Part shown: piece after piece, positions 27,147 through 38,433 of the stretch
How positions within the stretch are numbered: the stretch's first letter is position 1
Layout of the letters: every line of letters starts with the position of its first letter
Assembly: GCF_013426735.1 (NCBI RefSeq)
Contig: NZ_AP023272.1
Location: 186,001-250,000, forward strand
Length of the DNA: 64,000 nt
Direction of reading: 5' to 3'
Source of the DNA: Agrobacterium vitis
GTDB lineage: Bacteria; Pseudomonadota; Alphaproteobacteria; Rhizobiales; Rhizobiaceae
Made by a program: the position numbers and the translations under genes
The notes under the pieces: model-generated
What the model was told of the DNA's origin: nothing
Databases searched by the model: none
What the model saw: only the letters and a program-made list of their open reading frames with translations

Positions 27147-27662
27147 ATGAACGAAAAACAGACAAGCTATAATTACGACGAGATTCTCGCCTGCGGTCGG
27201 GGTGAACTGTTCGGCCAGGGCAATGCGCAATTGCCGCTGCCGCCTATGCTGATGTTCAATCGCATCACCGATATTTCGGAAACCGGCGGCCCACATGACA
27301 AGGGCTATATCCGCGCCGAGTTTGACATCACCTCCGATCTCTGGTTCTTCCCCTGCCATTTCCAGGGCGATCCGGTCATGCCGGGATGCCTTGGCTTGGA
27401 TGCCATGTGGCAATTGACCGGCTTTTACCTCGGCTGGCTGGGCGAACCCGGCAAGGGCCGGGCCATTTCCACCGGCGAAGTGAAATTCACCGGCATGGTT
27501 ACGCCCTCCACCAAGCTGGTGGAATATGGCATCGACTTCAAGCGCGTCATGCGCGGGCGTCTGGTGCTGGGCATTGCCGACGGCTGGATGAAGGCCGATG
27601 GCGAGGTCATCTACAAGGCAACTGATCTGCGTGTCGGGCTTTTCAAGGAAAAGGCCGACTGA
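27147..27662 (+). CDS. fabA: 3-hydroxydecanoyl-ACP dehydratase/isomerase
   Basis: FabA dehydrates 3-hydroxydecanoyl-ACP and isomerises the trans-2 product to cis-3, the branch point of anaerobic unsaturated fatty acid synthesis. The 171 residues contain the active-site pair His71 ([14 protein letters not shown]) and Asp85 (CLGLDAMWQ), matching H70 and D84 of the E. coli enzyme. It heads fabA-fabB-fabI; fabB follows 34 bp later, and fabB and fabI overlap. Confidence 0.97.
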
Positions 27663-27696
27663 GCGCATCACCCCCATCAAGCAAAAGGTCGATTAC

Positions 27697-28920
27697 ATGA
27701 GACGGGTAGTAGTTACGGGTCTGGGCATTGTGTCCTCCATCGGCAATAATGCCGCGGAAGTGACGGCATCTCTCCGCGACGCCAGGTCCGGCATTTCCTT
27801 TTCTCCCGATTTTGCCGAGCATGGCTTCAAATGCCAGGTCTGGGGTCAACCTTCACTGGACACGACCGACCTTGTCGACCGTCGTGCCATGCGCTTCCTG
27901 TCACAGGGCGGCGCCTGGAACCATGTGGCGATGAAACAGGCGATTGCCGATTCGGGCCTGGAGGAAAAGGATTATTCCGCCAACGAGCGCACCGGCATCA
28001 TCATGGGATCGGGCGGTCCTTCGACCCGCCAGATCGTCGAGGCGGCGGATATCACTCGTCAGAACAAGAGCCCGAAGCGTATTGGGCCGTTCGCCGTGCC
28101 GAAAGCCATGTCATCGACGGCATCTGCGACGCTTGCCACCTGGTTCAAGATCCACGGCGTCAACTACTCGATCTCGTCGGCCTGCTCGACCTCGGCCCAT
28201 TGCATCGGCAATGCCGCTGAAATGATTCAATGGGGCAAGCAGGACATCATGTTCGCAGGCGGTCATGAGGATCTCGATTGGTCGATGTCCGACCTGTTCG
28301 ATGCCATGGGCGCAATGTCTACCAAATACAACGAGACGCCAGCTCTGGCTTCGCGTGCCTATGACACCAACCGCGATGGCTTCGTCATCGCTGGCGGCGC
28401 CGGTGTGCTGGTTCTGGAAGAACTGGAACATGCCAAGGCGCGTGGCGCCAAGATTTATGCCGAACTTACCGGCTATGGCGCGACCTCGGACGGTTACGAC
28501 ATGGTCGCTCCGTCTGGCGAGGGCGCCATCCGCTGCATGCGCCAGGCGCTCTCAACCGTTAAAGGCGACGTGGATTACATCAATACCCACGGCACATCGA
28601 CACCCGTCGGCGACAGCAAGGAAATCGGCGCGATCCGCACCGTATTTGGTGACAAGATCCCACCGATCCAGTCCACCAAGTCGCTGACCGGCCATTCGCT
28701 GGGAGCGGCAGGCGTACAGGAATCGATCTACGGCCTGCTGATGATGCAGGAAGGCTTTATTGGCGAAAGCGCCCATATTACCGAGCTCGATCCAGAATTC
28801 GAAGGCGTGCCGGTCGTGCGCAAACGGATCGACAATGCCAAGATCGACACAGTGCTGTCCAATTCCTTTGGTTTTGGTGGAACGAATGCGACGCTGGTGT
28901 TTCAGCGTCATAACGGATGA
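27697..28920 (+). CDS. fabB: Beta-ketoacyl-ACP synthase I
   Basis: Elongates the cis-3 product of FabA to make unsaturated fatty acids. The start at 27697 ([16 protein letters not shown]) is the family start; the frame open further upstream runs inside fabA. The 407 residues have the thiolase fold with Cys163 (SSACSTSAH), His in [11 protein letters not shown] (about 299) and His in [12 protein letters not shown] (about 335), the Cys-His-His triad of KAS I. Its stop overlaps the fabI start (ATGA). Confidence 0.97.
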   Translation: MRRVVVTGLGIVSSIGNNAAEVTASLRDARSGISFSPDFAEHGFKCQVWGQPSLDTTDLVDRRAMRFLSQGGAWNHVAMKQAIADSGLEEKDYSANERTGIIMGSGGPSTRQIVEAADITRQNKSPKRIGPFAVPKAMSSTASATLATWFKIHGVNYSISSACSTSAHCIGNAAEMIQWGKQDIMFAGGHEDLDWSMSDLFDAMGAMSTKYNETPALASRAYDTNRDGFVIAGGAGVLVLEELEHAKARGAKIYAELTGYGATSDGYDMVAPSGEGAIRCMRQALSTVKGDVDYINTHGTSTPVGDSKEIGAIRTVFGDKIPPIQSTKSLTGHSLGAAGVQESIYGLLMMQEGFIGESAHITELDPEFEGVPVVRKRIDNAKIDTVLSNSFGFGGTNATLVFQRHNG

Positions 28921-29732
28921 CAGCGATGATCGCTTCCATGCAAGGTAAACGCGGGCTCATCATGGGCGTTGCGAACAATCACTCCATTGCCTGGGGCATT
29001 TCTCAGGCTCTCGCCTCAGCTGGTGCCGAACTGGCCTTCACCTATCAGGGCGAAGCGCTTGGGAAGCGCGTCAAGCCGCTGGCCGCCCAGCTCGGCTCGG
29101 ATTTTGTTCTGCCGTGTGATGTCGAGGATCTGGCCTCGGTCGATGCGACCTTCACCGCACTTAGAGAGCGTTGGGGCAAGCTGGACTTCGTCGTTCATGC
29201 TATAGGCTTTTCCGACAAGAACGAGCTGAAAGGCCTCTATGCCGACACATCAAGGGAAAATTTCACCCGCACCATGGTGATCTCCTGCTTCTCCTTCACG
29301 GAAATCGCCCGGCGTGCAGCCGACCTTATGCCAGACGGCGGATCGCTGCTGACGCTCACCTATGGCGGCTCCACGCGGGTCATTCCCAATTACAACGTTA
29401 TGGGCGTTGCCAAGGCGGCGCTGGAATCCTCCATGCGCTATCTGGCCAGCGATTACGGCCCGCGCGGCATTCGCGTCAACGCCCTTTCGGCTGGCCCGGT
29501 CCGCACGCTTGCCGGTGCAGGCATTTCCGATGCAAGGGCCATCTTCAGCTGGAACCAGAAAAATGCGCCGCTACGCCGCACGCCCACCATCGAGGATATC
29601 GGCGGGTCGGCTCTCTATCTGCTGTCGGATCTGTCGAGATGCGTAACGGGCGAAATCCACTACGTCGATGGTGGCTATAACATCACGTCGCTGCCAGCGC
29701 TGGGCGTGCTGCGCAGCAATGACGCAGAATAG
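28917..29732 (+). CDS. fabI: Enoyl-ACP reductase (NADH)
   Basis: Performs the last reduction of each fatty-acid elongation round and is the triclosan/isoniazid-type target class. The 271-residue SDR protein has the [12 protein letters not shown] cofactor motif near the start, the HAIGFS segment (about 96-102), and the Tyr-x6-Lys pair in [12 protein letters not shown] typical of FabI. The ATG at 28917 overlaps the fabB stop; ATG at 28926 is a possible alternative. Rhizobia often carry two FabI copies; this one belongs to the fabAB operon. Confidence 0.94.
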   Translation: MTAMIASMQGKRGLIMGVANNHSIAWGISQALASAGAELAFTYQGEALGKRVKPLAAQLGSDFVLPCDVEDLASVDATFTALRERWGKLDFVVHAIGFSDKNELKGLYADTSRENFTRTMVISCFSFTEIARRAADLMPDGGSLLTLTYGGSTRVIPNYNVMGVAKAALESSMRYLASDYGPRGIRVNALSAGPVRTLAGAGISDARAIFSWNQKNAPLRRTPTIEDIGGSALYLLSDLSRCVTGEIHYVDGGYNITSLPALGVLRSNDAE

Positions 29733-29754
29733 GCACTGACTTCACTTCTCAAAC

Positions 29755-29789
29755 AAAAAGGCGCCAGGATCTCTCCCGGCGCCTTTTTT
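29755..29789. terminator. Terminator of fabA-fabB-fabI
   Basis: An 11-bp stem (AAAAAGGCGCC at 29755-29765, GGCGCCTTTTT at 29778-29788) is followed by T's, 22 bases past fabI. It also faces the convergent methyltransferase gene. Confidence 0.92.
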
Positions 29790-29808
29790 GTTTATAAGCG
29801 TTTTCGGC

Positions 29809-30825
29809 CTATTTCTTCGCCCACAGCACCTTGTAGCGTGCATTGCGGCAGGTCTCGCCATGCTGACGAAAATTGGCCCCCAGAACCGGCTCATAGGCCA
29901 GACCGCGATTGGCCACCATCAGCAGATCTCCACCACCCCGCAAGGCGTCACTGGCCGCCTTGATCATGGCCTCGCCAATCGATGGCTCCGTCGCATGCCC
30001 CTCATGGAAGGGCGGGTTCATGATAACAAGATCGTATTTTTCCTTGGGCGGTTCAGCGCCCAGATCCTGCCAGAAGAAGCGTGCCGTGAGATTGGGGCAG
30101 TTGCGGGCCAGATTCTTCTTGGCCTGCTCAAGCGAATCATAATTGGCCTCGAACAAGTCGATCCGGTTGGTGCGCCGTGCCTTCTCGGCCAGCATTACCG
30201 ACAGATAGCCCCAACCAGCGCCGAAATCGGCGGCATTGCCATCGAAATCGTCCGGCAACCGGCTGACCAGCAGTTCAGAACCGGGATCGGCATGCATATG
30301 GGAAAACTGCCCGGCATAGGTTTCAAACCGGCCCTCGACCATGACCGGCTTGGAAGCGAGCGCGGCAACCGCGGCAGCCTTATCCTCCGGCACGGTGAAC
30401 CACACGGCAATGCCGTGATATTTTGGCAGCGATTGCGGCTCAAGACCAAGGCGGTCGATCTGCTTGCGCAGCGGCTGAATCCCGTCTTCTTTGGCACCAG
30501 CCACAATGATGACGCCACCGGCCCGGACACGCGCCAGCGCTTCCGCGACGCGGTTTTCGTTGAGGCCCTTGTGTTTGCCAGCCAAAACCAGCGCGCCGTC
30601 ATAGTCCTCACCTGCGACAACAGGAACCGGCGTCTGACGGGCCGCCTCCAGGCGACGAAAATCGGGGCGGAAACCTTGGACCACCGTCAATTCGGCACCA
30701 AAGCCTTCCGGCTTCACGAAGCCTGCCTCGGCGCCGAGAAACAGGAAGCGTTCGTCTTCGCCTGGAAGAGCAACGGCTTCGGTGACAAAGGGATGAAAAA
30801 TGGTCTTCAGGGTTTCGCGGCTCAT
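29809..30825 (-). CDS. Class I methyltransferase, RsmC-like
   Basis: The 338 residues resemble 16S rRNA guanine-N2 methyltransferase RsmC/RlmG, with a degenerate N-terminal methyltransferase-like domain (about 1-160) and a catalytic C-terminal domain: the SAM-binding strand ADFGAGWGYLSVML (about 201-214), acidic DLFEANYDSLEQAK, and the NPPFHEG catalytic loop (about 269). The loop indicates methylation of an exocyclic amino group of guanine in RNA. The ATG at 30825 is preferred to 30843. It is a single-gene unit convergent with fabI. Confidence 0.85.
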   Translation of the reverse strand: MSRETLKTIFHPFVTEAVALPGEDERFLFLGAEAGFVKPEGFGAELTVVQGFRPDFRRLEAARQTPVPVVAGEDYDGALVLAGKHKGLNENRVAEALARVRAGGVIIVAGAKEDGIQPLRKQIDRLGLEPQSLPKYHGIAVWFTVPEDKAAAVAALASKPVMVEGRFETYAGQFSHMHADPGSELLVSRLPDDFDGNAADFGAGWGYLSVMLAEKARRTNRIDLFEANYDSLEQAKKNLARNCPNLTARFFWQDLGAEPPKEKYDLVIMNPPFHEGHATEPSIGEAMIKAASDALRGGGDLLMVANRGLAYEPVLGANFRQHGETCRNARYKVLWAKK

Positions 30826-30950
30826 GGCTCGGCAATCTCGCAATTAGACTCTGTCGGTTTCCTACTGAAGCTGACAGTCTCTATTTTCTCTTGTTTTCGT
30901 TTGTCTTCGGGAAACCCGGTTTCCACGTTTTCTGACAAACTCCCGGATAA

Positions 30951-30979
30951 AAAAAGGCGCGGAAAATCTCCCGCGCCTT
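30951..30979 (-). terminator. Terminator of pnp
   Basis: On the minus strand AAGGCGCGG (30971-30979, read in complement) pairs with CCGCGCCTT and is followed by TTTTTTT. It lies 20 bases after the pnp stop and ends the long translation operon. A GGAAACCCGGTTTCCAC palindrome just beyond (about 30909-30926) resembles part of RIME elements. Confidence 0.88.
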
Positions 30980-30998
30980 GTCATAGGATTACCCCCGC

Positions 30999-33143
30999 TT
31001 ATTCAGCGGCAGCGTCGCCTTCGGCCTTTTTGTCGCCAACGATTTCCTTACCGGTTGCCTGATCGACAACCTTCATGGACAGGCGAACCTTGCCGCGCTC
31101 GTCAAAGCCCATCAGCTTGACCCAAACCTTGTCGCCTTCCTTGACCACATCCTGGGTCTTGGCAACGCGGTCTACAGCCAACTGGCTGATGTGGACGAGG
31201 CCGTCACGCGAACCGAAGAAGTTGACGAAAGCGCCGAAGTCAGCAGTCTTGACGACCGTGCCTTCATAGACAACGCCGATTTCAGGCTCGGCAACGATCG
31301 AGTGAATCCACTTGCGGGCGGCTTCGATTTCCTTGCCGGAAGCAGAGGCGATCTTGATCGTACCATCGTCTTCGATGTTGATCTTGGCACCGGTCTTTTC
31401 GACGATTTCGCGGATAACCTTGCCGCCGGAACCGATGACTTCACGGATCTTATCGACCGGGATGGTCATGACTTCGATGCGCGGTGCGAATTCACCGAGC
31501 TGCGAGCGACCTTCGGTGATGGCATTGGCCATTTCGCCGAGAATGTGCTTGCGGCCATTCTGGGCCTGCGCCAAGGCAACCTTCATGATCTCTTCGGTAA
31601 TACCGGCGATCTTGATGTCCATCTGCAACGAGGTGATACCGGCTTCGGTGCCAGCTACCTTGAAGTCCATGTCGCCGAGATGATCTTCATCGCCGAGAAT
31701 GTCGGAGAGAACGGCAAAACGCTCGCCTTCCAGGATCAGGCCCATGGCAATACCAGCCACCGGCTTAGCCAGCGGAACGCCGGCATCCATCAGCGCCAGC
31801 GAGGTGCCGCAAACGGTTGCCATCGAGGACGAGCCGTTCGATTCGGTGATCTCGGAGACGACGCGCAGCGTGTAGGGGAACTGTTCCGGCGAAGGCAGCA
31901 TCGGGCGAATGGCGCGCCATGCCAGCTTGCCATGGCCGATTTCGCGGCGGCCCGGGGAGCCCATACGGCCAGTTTCACCAACCGAATAGGGAGGGAAGTT
32001 GTAATGCAGAAGGAAGCGTTCCTTGTACATGCCCGTCAGGCTGTCCACATACTGCTCATCTTCACCGGTGCCGAGCGTGGCAACCACGATCGCCTGGGTT
32101 TCGCCGCGGGTAAACAGCGCCGAACCGTGCGTACGCGGCAGGATACCGACTTCGGAGACAATCGCGCGGACCGTTTCGAGGTCACGGCCATCGATACGGC
32201 TCTTGGTGTCGAGAATGTTCCAGCGAACGATCTTGGCTTGCAGGTGCTTGAAGACCGCGCCGATCACTTCGTTAGTGTATTTAGGCTCTGCACCCTCTGG
32301 GAAGAAGTGTGCCTTAACCTTGGCCTTTACGGCATCGACAGCAGCATAACGATCAGCCTTCTGGGTGATCTTGTAGGCGTCGCGCAGTTCGGCTTCGGCA
32401 ATCGAGAGCATTTCGGCTTCGAGAGCGGAATGATCTTCCGGTTCGAATTCGCGCGGCTCCTTGGCAGCCACTTCGGCGAGCTTGATGATCGCGTCGATGA
32501 CCGGCTGGAAGCCACGATGACCAAACATCACTGCGCCGAGCATGATGTCTTCGTTCAGTTCCTTGGCTTCGGATTCGACCATCAGGACGGCGTCCTGCGT
32601 ACCGGCAACCACGAGGTCGAGAACGGACTCATCCATCTCGTCGAGATGCGGGTTGAGAACGTATTCCCCATTGATATAGCCGACGCGTGCGCCGCCGACC
32701 GGGCCCATGAACGGTACGCCAGACAGTGTCAGGGCAGCCGAAGCGGCAACCATCGACAGAACGTCCGGATCGTTTTCAAGGTCATGCTGAATAACGGTAA
32801 CCACGACCTGAGTGTCGTTCTTGTAACCTTCCGGGAAGAGCGGGCGGATCGGGCGGTCGATCAGACGGGAAACCAGGGTTTCCTTTTCGCTCGGACGGCC
32901 TTCGCGCTTGAAATAGCCACCCGGGATCTTACCCGCGGCATAGGTCTTTTCCTGATAGTTGACGGTGAGCGGGAAGAAATCCTGACCCGGCTTCGGCGAC
33001 TTGGCGGAAACGACGGTGGCCAGAACAACGGTTTCGCCGTAGCTGGCGAGAACGGCGCCGTCAGCCTGACGGGCGATCTTGCCGGTTTCCAGCTTCAGCG
33101 GCCGGCCGGCCCACTCGATTTCAACGCTGTGAACATTAAACAT
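30999..33143 (-). CDS. pnp: Polynucleotide phosphorylase
   Basis: PNPase degrades RNA 3'-5' by phosphorolysis and is a core degradosome enzyme. The start [16 protein letters not shown] at 33143 is the family start; a frame open to 33230 is not conserved. The 714 residues contain two RNase PH domains (the second with the [22 protein letters not shown] catalytic segment, near 480-500), an alpha-helical linker, a KH domain ([23 protein letters not shown] near 560) and an S1 domain ([18 protein letters not shown] near 625). It is the last gene of the rimP-nusA run, 420 bp after rpsO. Confidence 0.97.
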   Translation of the reverse strand: MFNVHSVEIEWAGRPLKLETGKIARQADGAVLASYGETVVLATVVSAKSPKPGQDFFPLTVNYQEKTYAAGKIPGGYFKREGRPSEKETLVSRLIDRPIRPLFPEGYKNDTQVVVTVIQHDLENDPDVLSMVAASAALTLSGVPFMGPVGGARVGYINGEYVLNPHLDEMDESVLDLVVAGTQDAVLMVESEAKELNEDIMLGAVMFGHRGFQPVIDAIIKLAEVAAKEPREFEPEDHSALEAEMLSIAEAELRDAYKITQKADRYAAVDAVKAKVKAHFFPEGAEPKYTNEVIGAVFKHLQAKIVRWNILDTKSRIDGRDLETVRAIVSEVGILPRTHGSALFTRGETQAIVVATLGTGEDEQYVDSLTGMYKERFLLHYNFPPYSVGETGRMGSPGRREIGHGKLAWRAIRPMLPSPEQFPYTLRVVSEITESNGSSSMATVCGTSLALMDAGVPLAKPVAGIAMGLILEGERFAVLSDILGDEDHLGDMDFKVAGTEAGITSLQMDIKIAGITEEIMKVALAQAQNGRKHILGEMANAITEGRSQLGEFAPRIEVMTIPVDKIREVIGSGGKVIREIVEKTGAKINIEDDGTIKIASASGKEIEAARKWIHSIVAEPEIGVVYEGTVVKTADFGAFVNFFGSRDGLVHISQLAVDRVAKTQDVVKEGDKVWVKLMGFDERGKVRLSMKVVDQATGKEIVGDKKAEGDAAAE

Positions 33144-33512
33144 ATCTTGTCCTTCATATGCGCTGGCGGCTTTTCTGCCAAAGACATCAAAGCCGCGTTC
33201 AGACGCATCGTGCTGAACCATCACGGGCAAGACAGCGGGAGGCTTCTATCGATCCATGCGGACCGTCCGGCGCCTTTCGGCTGAAGCATCCAACAATCCT
33301 GCCCCATGACAGGCCATCGGTTGTCGTCGGCAGTACCGGCCCATCCGGACTGCCTGGTTTGCAACGCCTTGCGCTTGGAAAACCCATGGCATTGCAACAT
33401 CTCCATGCATCGCATGGCTTTTCCCGGATCCATATGACCCAGGTTTCATTCAGTCTGTCAGCGGGCAGAATTGCCGCGCAAACCTTTCAAGCCGGAGCCT
33501 TTTCAGCGCCCC
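33144..33512. other. Leader region of pnp
   Basis: About 370 bases between rpsO and pnp, with no supportable gene. Several overlapping minus-strand frames occur but none has a ribosome-binding site or family features. In other bacteria this leader holds a pnp promoter and a double-stranded segment cut by RNase III for autoregulation. I see no single dominant hairpin. Confidence 0.45.
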
Positions 33513-33556
33513 GGAAAAAGTACCGGCGGGTCCTTCCTTATCGGAAGCCCGCCGGT
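33513..33556 (-). terminator. Terminator of rpsO
   Basis: ACCGGCGGG (33522-33530) pairs with CCCGCCGGT (33548-33556), extended by TTCC/GGAA inside the loop. On the minus strand it runs into ACTTTTTCC. It lies 8 bases after the rpsO stop and separates rpsO from pnp. Confidence 0.85.
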
Positions 33557-33563
33557 CCAGTCT

Positions 33564-33833
33564 TTAGCGGCGAATGCCGAGGCTCGCAATCAGCTTGCTG
33601 TAACGGCCTTCGTCCTTCTTCTTCAGATAATCAAGAAGCGAACGGCGGGTGGATACCAGCGTCAGAAGGCCACGACGGGAGTGGTTGTCCTTCTTGTGGC
33701 CCTTGAAGTGCTCGGTCAGGTTGGTGATCCGCTCGGTCAGGATAGCAACCTGAACTTCCGGTGAACCAGTGTCACCTTCGTTGGTTGCGTATTCCTTGAT
33801 GAGGGCTGCCTTGCGTTCTGCGGTAATCGACAT
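33564..33833 (-). CDS. rpsO: 30S ribosomal protein S15
   Basis: Primary-binding protein of the 16S rRNA central domain. The start at 33833 ([24 protein letters not shown]...) is the family start and has AAAGGAC just before it. The 89 residues, with the [29 protein letters not shown] core, are exactly normal. It sits between truB and pnp, as in most bacteria. Confidence 0.97.
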   Translation of the reverse strand: MSITAERKAALIKEYATNEGDTGSPEVQVAILTERITNLTEHFKGHKKDNHSRRGLLTLVSTRRSLLDYLKKKDEGRYSKLIASLGIRR

Positions 33834-34037
33834 CGTATGTCCTTTCTTGAAAGGGAGGATTAGGTCGCCTGCGGCCGGGATGTCGTCCAGCGGAGGCCAT
33901 GAATGCACGCATAGTTCTGCAATGCTGGGGCCGCCTATATACTATTCCGGCAGCCAAGGGAAGAGGCGTGCCCGGTTAGCCGATCACGCCGCAAGCATGA
34001 GACTTTCCCGTCCAATAATAGACGGAAAAGCTGACTG

Positions 34038-34967
34038 TCAGGCAAAAACCCGTTTCGGGCGGAACTCGCCCTCGCCGATCTCTCCAATCGCCACCAGCTT
34101 GCCACCGGCCAGGGCCACCGCTTCCGGTTCGGCCACCGGTGCATCGCGGCCGCGTAGGATAATCGGATTGCCCATCCGCAACCGATGGGCCTGATCGTCG
34201 CTGATCCGGATCTGCGGCAGCGCCATCAGCGCCTCGCCGGTATCGAACAGGAAAGCATCCAGGGCTGCAAGCCGCTCGTCACGATCCTCGATCTTTTCCA
34301 GTTCTACGAGATCTTCGAGCGGCACCATCATATCCTCGGCAAACGGCGCGACGAAAGAGCGTCGCAGCTCCGAAATATGCCCGTAGCAGCCAAGATCCCG
34401 GCCCATGTCGCGCGCCAGCGAGCGCACATAGGTGCCCTTACCGCATTCGACCTCGAAATAAGCGCAGTCAAGGTCAGCCTTCAGCAAGGTCAGCCGATGG
34501 ATTTCCACCTCGCGGGAGGGAATATCGACCACCTCGCCTTCACGGGCCAGATCATAAGCGCGCTCCCCGGCAATCTTGATGGCCGAAAACTGCGGGGGGA
34601 TCTGGTTGATCACACCAGTATAATCCGGCAGCAAAGCGCGGATCTGTTCTTCGGTCGGGCGTTGGTCGGAGGTTTGGGTTGCCTCACCTTCCAGATCGTC
34701 GGTCGAGCGTTCTTCGCCCCAGGTGACGGTAAATTCGTAGATCTTGCGGCCATCCATGACGTAGGGAACCGTCTTGGTGGCATCGCCCAGCGCAATCGGC
34801 AACATGCCGGAGGCCAGCGGATCAAGCGTTCCAGCGTGACCTGCTTTCTGGGCATTGAACAGCCACTTGATCTTGCCGACGGCTTCGGTCGAGCCGTAAT
34901 CCACCGGCTTGTCGAGGATCAGCCAGCCGGAAACCGGACGGCCCTTGGGTTTTCTGGGTTTGGACAT
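34038..34967 (-). CDS. truB: tRNA pseudouridine(55) synthase
   Basis: Makes the pseudouridine of the T loop in all elongator tRNAs. The 309 residues include the catalytic Asp in [20 protein letters not shown] (about residue 48), the [10 protein letters not shown] motif, the [23 protein letters not shown] segment and the C-terminal PUA domain. The start at 34967 lies four bases after the rbfA stop, so the two are coupled. Confidence 0.96.
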   Translation of the reverse strand: MSKPRKPKGRPVSGWLILDKPVDYGSTEAVGKIKWLFNAQKAGHAGTLDPLASGMLPIALGDATKTVPYVMDGRKIYEFTVTWGEERSTDDLEGEATQTSDQRPTEEQIRALLPDYTGVINQIPPQFSAIKIAGERAYDLAREGEVVDIPSREVEIHRLTLLKADLDCAYFEVECGKGTYVRSLARDMGRDLGCYGHISELRRSFVAPFAEDMMVPLEDLVELEKIEDRDERLAALDAFLFDTGEALMALPQIRISDDQAHRLRMGNPIILRGRDAPVAEPEAVALAGGKLVAIGEIGEGEFRPKRVFA

Positions 34968-34971
34968 CGTC

Positions 34972-35385
34972 TTATTCGTCTTCTTGCTTGTCTTCGTCTG
35001 GCCCCAGATCGCGCGCCACTTCCGGCGAGCGCAGCAGCGCATCGATCTTCTGATAATTGTCGAAGCTGGAATCGTCGCGGAACCGCACTTCCGGCATATA
35101 TTTCATCTGCCGTAGCTGGCCGCCGATCCGGCCGCGAATATACTTCGCATGGCGGTTCAATGCAGCGATCACCGTGTCATGGTCGCTGACGCCAAGCGGC
35201 GAGACATAGGCGGTGGCGACCTTCAGATCAGTCGACATCCGCACTTCGGAAATCGAAATGACGGTCTTTTCGATCAGGTCATCACGCACTTCGCCGCGTT
35301 GCAGAACCTGGGTAATGGCGGCGCGGACCTGTTCGCCAACGCGCAGCATGCGCTGCGATGGCGCGGAATTTGTTGGTTTGCTCAT
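34972..35385 (-). CDS. rbfA: Ribosome-binding factor A
   Basis: KH-like late 30S maturation factor needed at low temperature. The 137 residues have the [24 protein letters not shown] helix, the [20 protein letters not shown] strand region and the [23 protein letters not shown] motif. An acidic tail (DEDKQEDE) ends the protein. It follows infB by 164 bp with a hairpin between and precedes truB. Confidence 0.95.
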   Translation of the reverse strand: MSKPTNSAPSQRMLRVGEQVRAAITQVLQRGEVRDDLIEKTVISISEVRMSTDLKVATAYVSPLGVSDHDTVIAALNRHAKYIRGRIGGQLRQMKYMPEVRFRDDSSFDNYQKIDALLRSPEVARDLGPDEDKQEDE

Positions 35386-35503
35386 TATCGTTTCTCATTT
35401 GCCTTCAAACAGGCGGGTGGGGATCGAACCCTGGGACTGATGAACCTCATCTTCCTCAAGAAGATAGGGGCCTCAAACAGCTGTCGTTTTCACGTATGTG
35501 AAC

Positions 35504-35533
35504 AGAAAGGCCGCTCCGAAAAGCGGCCTTTCT
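35504..35533 (-). terminator. Hairpin between infB and rbfA
   Basis: A perfect 12-bp stem (AGAAAGGCCGCT at 35504-35515, complement at 35522-35533) with a 6-base loop lies 16 bases after the infB stop. The following T run on the minus strand is short (TTTCTG), so it may stop only part of transcription and lower rbfA-truB relative to infB, or mark an mRNA processing site. Confidence 0.65.
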
Positions 35534-35549
35534 GGATGGTAACCGCTGA

Positions 35550-38330
35550 TTACAGCGTACGGGTGATATGCTCGACGCGGAAGCACTCGATGGTGTCGCC
35601 AGCGCGGATGTCTTCGTAGTTTTCGAAGGCCATGCCACATTCCTGACCCATCGGCACATCTGCCACTTCGTCCTTGAAGCGCTTGAGCGTCTTGAGCTTG
35701 CCTTCGTGGATGACAACGTTGTCGCGCACCAGACGCACACCTGCGCCACGCTCGACCTTGCCCTCGACAACACGGCAACCGGCGACCTTGCCCGTTTTCG
35801 TGATGTTGAACACTTCGAGGATCTCGGCATTGCCGAGGAAAGTTTCGCGGCGTTCCGGCGACAGGAGGCCCGACATCGCTGCCTTCACGTCATCCACCAG
35901 ATCGTAGATGATGTTGTAATAGCGGATTTCGGTGCCTGTGCGCTCGGCCAAGGCCCGAGCCTGAACGTTGGCACGAACGTTGAAGCCGATGATCGCAGCG
36001 TTGGATGCTTCGGCAAGCGAAATATCCGATTCCGTGATGGCACCGGCGCCCGAATGGACGATCCTGGCCCTCACTTCGTCGGTTCCCAGCTTATCAAGCG
36101 CTGCGACGATTGCTTCGACAGAACCCTGAACGTCGGCCTTGATGACCAGCGGGAATTCCTTGAAGCCGGTATCCTGGAGCTTGCTCATCATCTGCTCGAG
36201 CGAACCGCGCTGACCGGACTGGCGGGCAGCGGCCTTGTCGCGGGCCAGACGCTGACGGTATTCCGAGATTTCACGGGCGCGGGCTTCGCTTTCAACCACG
36301 GCGAACTTGTCACCGGCGGCAGGTGTACCCGACAGACCGAGAACCTCGACCGGCATGGCAGGTCCTGCTTCCTTGACGTGACCGCCCTTGTCGTTGACGA
36401 GGGCGCGCACGCGGCCCCATTGATCGCCAGCGACAATGATCTGACCGGGACGCAGCGTGCCCTTCTGAACCAGAACGGTGGCAACGGCACCACGGCCCCG
36501 ATCAAGCTGTGCTTCAATGACCAGACCTTCGGCAGTCCGGCTTGGATCTGCCTTCAGGTCGAGAATTTCGGCCTGAAGAAGCACGGCTTCCAGCAGCTTG
36601 TCGAGATTGAGCTTGTTCTTCGCCGACACTTCGACGTCGAGCACTTCACCGCCCATGGATTCGACGAACACCTCGTGCTGGAGCAATTGCTGGCGCACTT
36701 TTTCCGGGTTGGCCTCATGCTTGTCGATCTTGTTGATCGCCACGATGATCGGCACATTGGCAGCCTTGGCGTGGTGGATCGACTCGATCGTCTGCGGCAT
36801 GACGCTGTCATCGGCGGCAACCACCAGAATGGCAATGTCGGTCGCCTGAGCGCCACGAGCACGCATAGCCGTGAAGGCGGCGTGGCCGGGGGTGTCGATG
36901 AAGGTGATCTTGTGGCCGTTCTGCTCCACCTGATAAGCACCAATATGCTGGGTAATGCCACCGGCCTCACCTGAAACGACGCTGGTCTGACGAATGGCGT
37001 CGAGCAGCGAGGTCTTGCCATGGTCAACATGGCCCATGATGGTCACGACCGGCGGACGCGACACCATTTCGCCAGCGTCGTCCTTGACGTCGAAAATGCC
37101 TTCTTCAACGTCGGATTCGGAAACGCGCTTGACGGTATGGCCGAATTCGGTGGCAATCAACTCGGCCAGATCGGCGTCGATGACGTCGCCCGGCTTCATC
37201 ATCTGACCTTCCTTCATCAGGTACTTGATCACATCGACGGCCCGTTCGGACATGCGCTGCGACAATTCCTGAATAGTGATGGTTTCCGGCAGAACCACTT
37301 CGCGCATGACCTTTTCGCGCGGTTCCTGCATCTGGCTGCGGCGGAATTTCTCCTGGCGACGGCGCATGGCCGACAGCGAACGGCCACGCGCATTGCCGTC
37401 TTCATCGACAGCGGCGGTGGTGACGGTCAGCTTGCCACGGCGGCGCTCATCCTCGGTTTTGGGGCGCGCCGGAACCTTGGCGGGCTCAGGACGCACGACC
37501 TTGCCGCGCACCGGACCACCACGGGCGGGGCCGCGATTTTCATCGTCTTCACCTTCAGGCTTGCGACCGCGCACGAAGCTCGGAGCGGGTGCACCGGCAG
37601 CCGGCTTTGCACCAGCAGGCGATGGCGCACGGGGTGCCGGATCGGCGGCGCGTGGCGTTTCTGCCACCGGAGCGACTGGCTCTGCAACAGGCTCGGGGGC
37701 GTTTTTGGCTTCGAGCGCGCGGACCTTATCCTCTTCGGCCTGACGAATGGCTTCCAAAGCGGCCAGGCGCTGACGCTCGACTTCTTCGGCCTGACGACGA
37801 ACCTCTTCCTCGGCACGACGCTTGGCGTCTTCGACTTCGCGGACCTGAGCTTCGGCCAGAGCGCGGCGGCGAGCATCCATTTCGCTGGCGGACAGATCGT
37901 GCAGCACGGCTCCGCGCGGCCGGTCAGGCTGGCGGCTCGGCTGGCTCGACGCCTGCGGACGGTTCTGCTGGCCTGGATGGCGCTGCTGCGAATATTGATT
38001 TGTCTGTTGAACGCGCTGCGCAGGAGCCGCTGGGCGCGGTGCCTGCGGTGCGGCGGCGACTGGCGCCGGAGCCTGCACGGGGGCTGGCGTCTGCACGGGG
38101 GCAGCAGCTGCCGTTGCCGGTGCATCATCGCCAACGCGGCCCTGGGGCTGGCCTGCACGTTCGTCTTCAGGACGGGTCGGGCGGCGCTTGCGCGTCTCGA
38201 CCACAACGGCCTTCGTGCGACCGCGACCCATATCTTGGCGCACGGTACCCTGGTTCACTCCCGTCGGCTTGAGCGTGAGTGTCTTCTTGCCCGTAACGCT
38301 GAGTGTCTTGTCGTCTTTGCTGTCGGTCAT
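35550..38330 (-). CDS. infB: Translation initiation factor IF-2
   Basis: GTPase that brings fMet-tRNA to the 30S subunit. The 926 residues are typical for alphaproteobacteria. Residues 1-330 are low-complexity, with Ala/Pro/Gln-rich and charged helical segments ([31 protein letters not shown] region). A conserved IF2_N motif follows near 345-395, then the G domain: G1 GHVDHGKT near 431, G3 DTPGHAAF near 478, G4 NKID near 532, and domains II-IV. The N-terminal repeats often vary in length between strains. Shared with nusA and rbfA in the translation operon. Confidence 0.97.
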   Translation of the reverse strand: MTDSKDDKTLSVTGKKTLTLKPTGVNQGTVRQDMGRGRTKAVVVETRKRRPTRPEDERAGQPQGRVGDDAPATAAAAPVQTPAPVQAPAPVAAAPQAPRPAAPAQRVQQTNQYSQQRHPGQQNRPQASSQPSRQPDRPRGAVLHDLSASEMDARRRALAEAQVREVEDAKRRAEEEVRRQAEEVERQRLAALEAIRQAEEDKVRALEAKNAPEPVAEPVAPVAETPRAADPAPRAPSPAGAKPAAGAPAPSFVRGRKPEGEDDENRGPARGGPVRGKVVRPEPAKVPARPKTEDERRRGKLTVTTAAVDEDGNARGRSLSAMRRRQEKFRRSQMQEPREKVMREVVLPETITIQELSQRMSERAVDVIKYLMKEGQMMKPGDVIDADLAELIATEFGHTVKRVSESDVEEGIFDVKDDAGEMVSRPPVVTIMGHVDHGKTSLLDAIRQTSVVSGEAGGITQHIGAYQVEQNGHKITFIDTPGHAAFTAMRARGAQATDIAILVVAADDSVMPQTIESIHHAKAANVPIIVAINKIDKHEANPEKVRQQLLQHEVFVESMGGEVLDVEVSAKNKLNLDKLLEAVLLQAEILDLKADPSRTAEGLVIEAQLDRGRGAVATVLVQKGTLRPGQIIVAGDQWGRVRALVNDKGGHVKEAGPAMPVEVLGLSGTPAAGDKFAVVESEARAREISEYRQRLARDKAAARQSGQRGSLEQMMSKLQDTGFKEFPLVIKADVQGSVEAIVAALDKLGTDEVRARIVHSGAGAITESDISLAEASNAAIIGFNVRANVQARALAERTGTEIRYYNIIYDLVDDVKAAMSGLLSPERRETFLGNAEILEVFNITKTGKVAGCRVVEGKVERGAGVRLVRDNVVIHEGKLKTLKRFKDEVADVPMGQECGMAFENYEDIRAGDTIECFRVEHITRTL

Positions 38331-38433
38331 TCCGTTCCCGTTCCTTCGAGCGAGGCCGGATGACTACCGCATCAGACCACGCCGTTCACATACTGTCCTA
38401 CACCACGGAGGCCGGTTTTCACCGGTGACCGCG

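Noticed and set aside
31191..33284. 697-codon plus-strand frame opposite pnp
   Set aside because: Long only because GC-rich complementary codons avoid stops; PNPase on the other strand is fully conserved.
35409..35450. GGATCGAACCC sequence like a tRNA T arm (minus strand)
   Set aside because: No acceptor, D or anticodon stems can be folded around it; it lies just upstream of rbfA and is probably a chance match.
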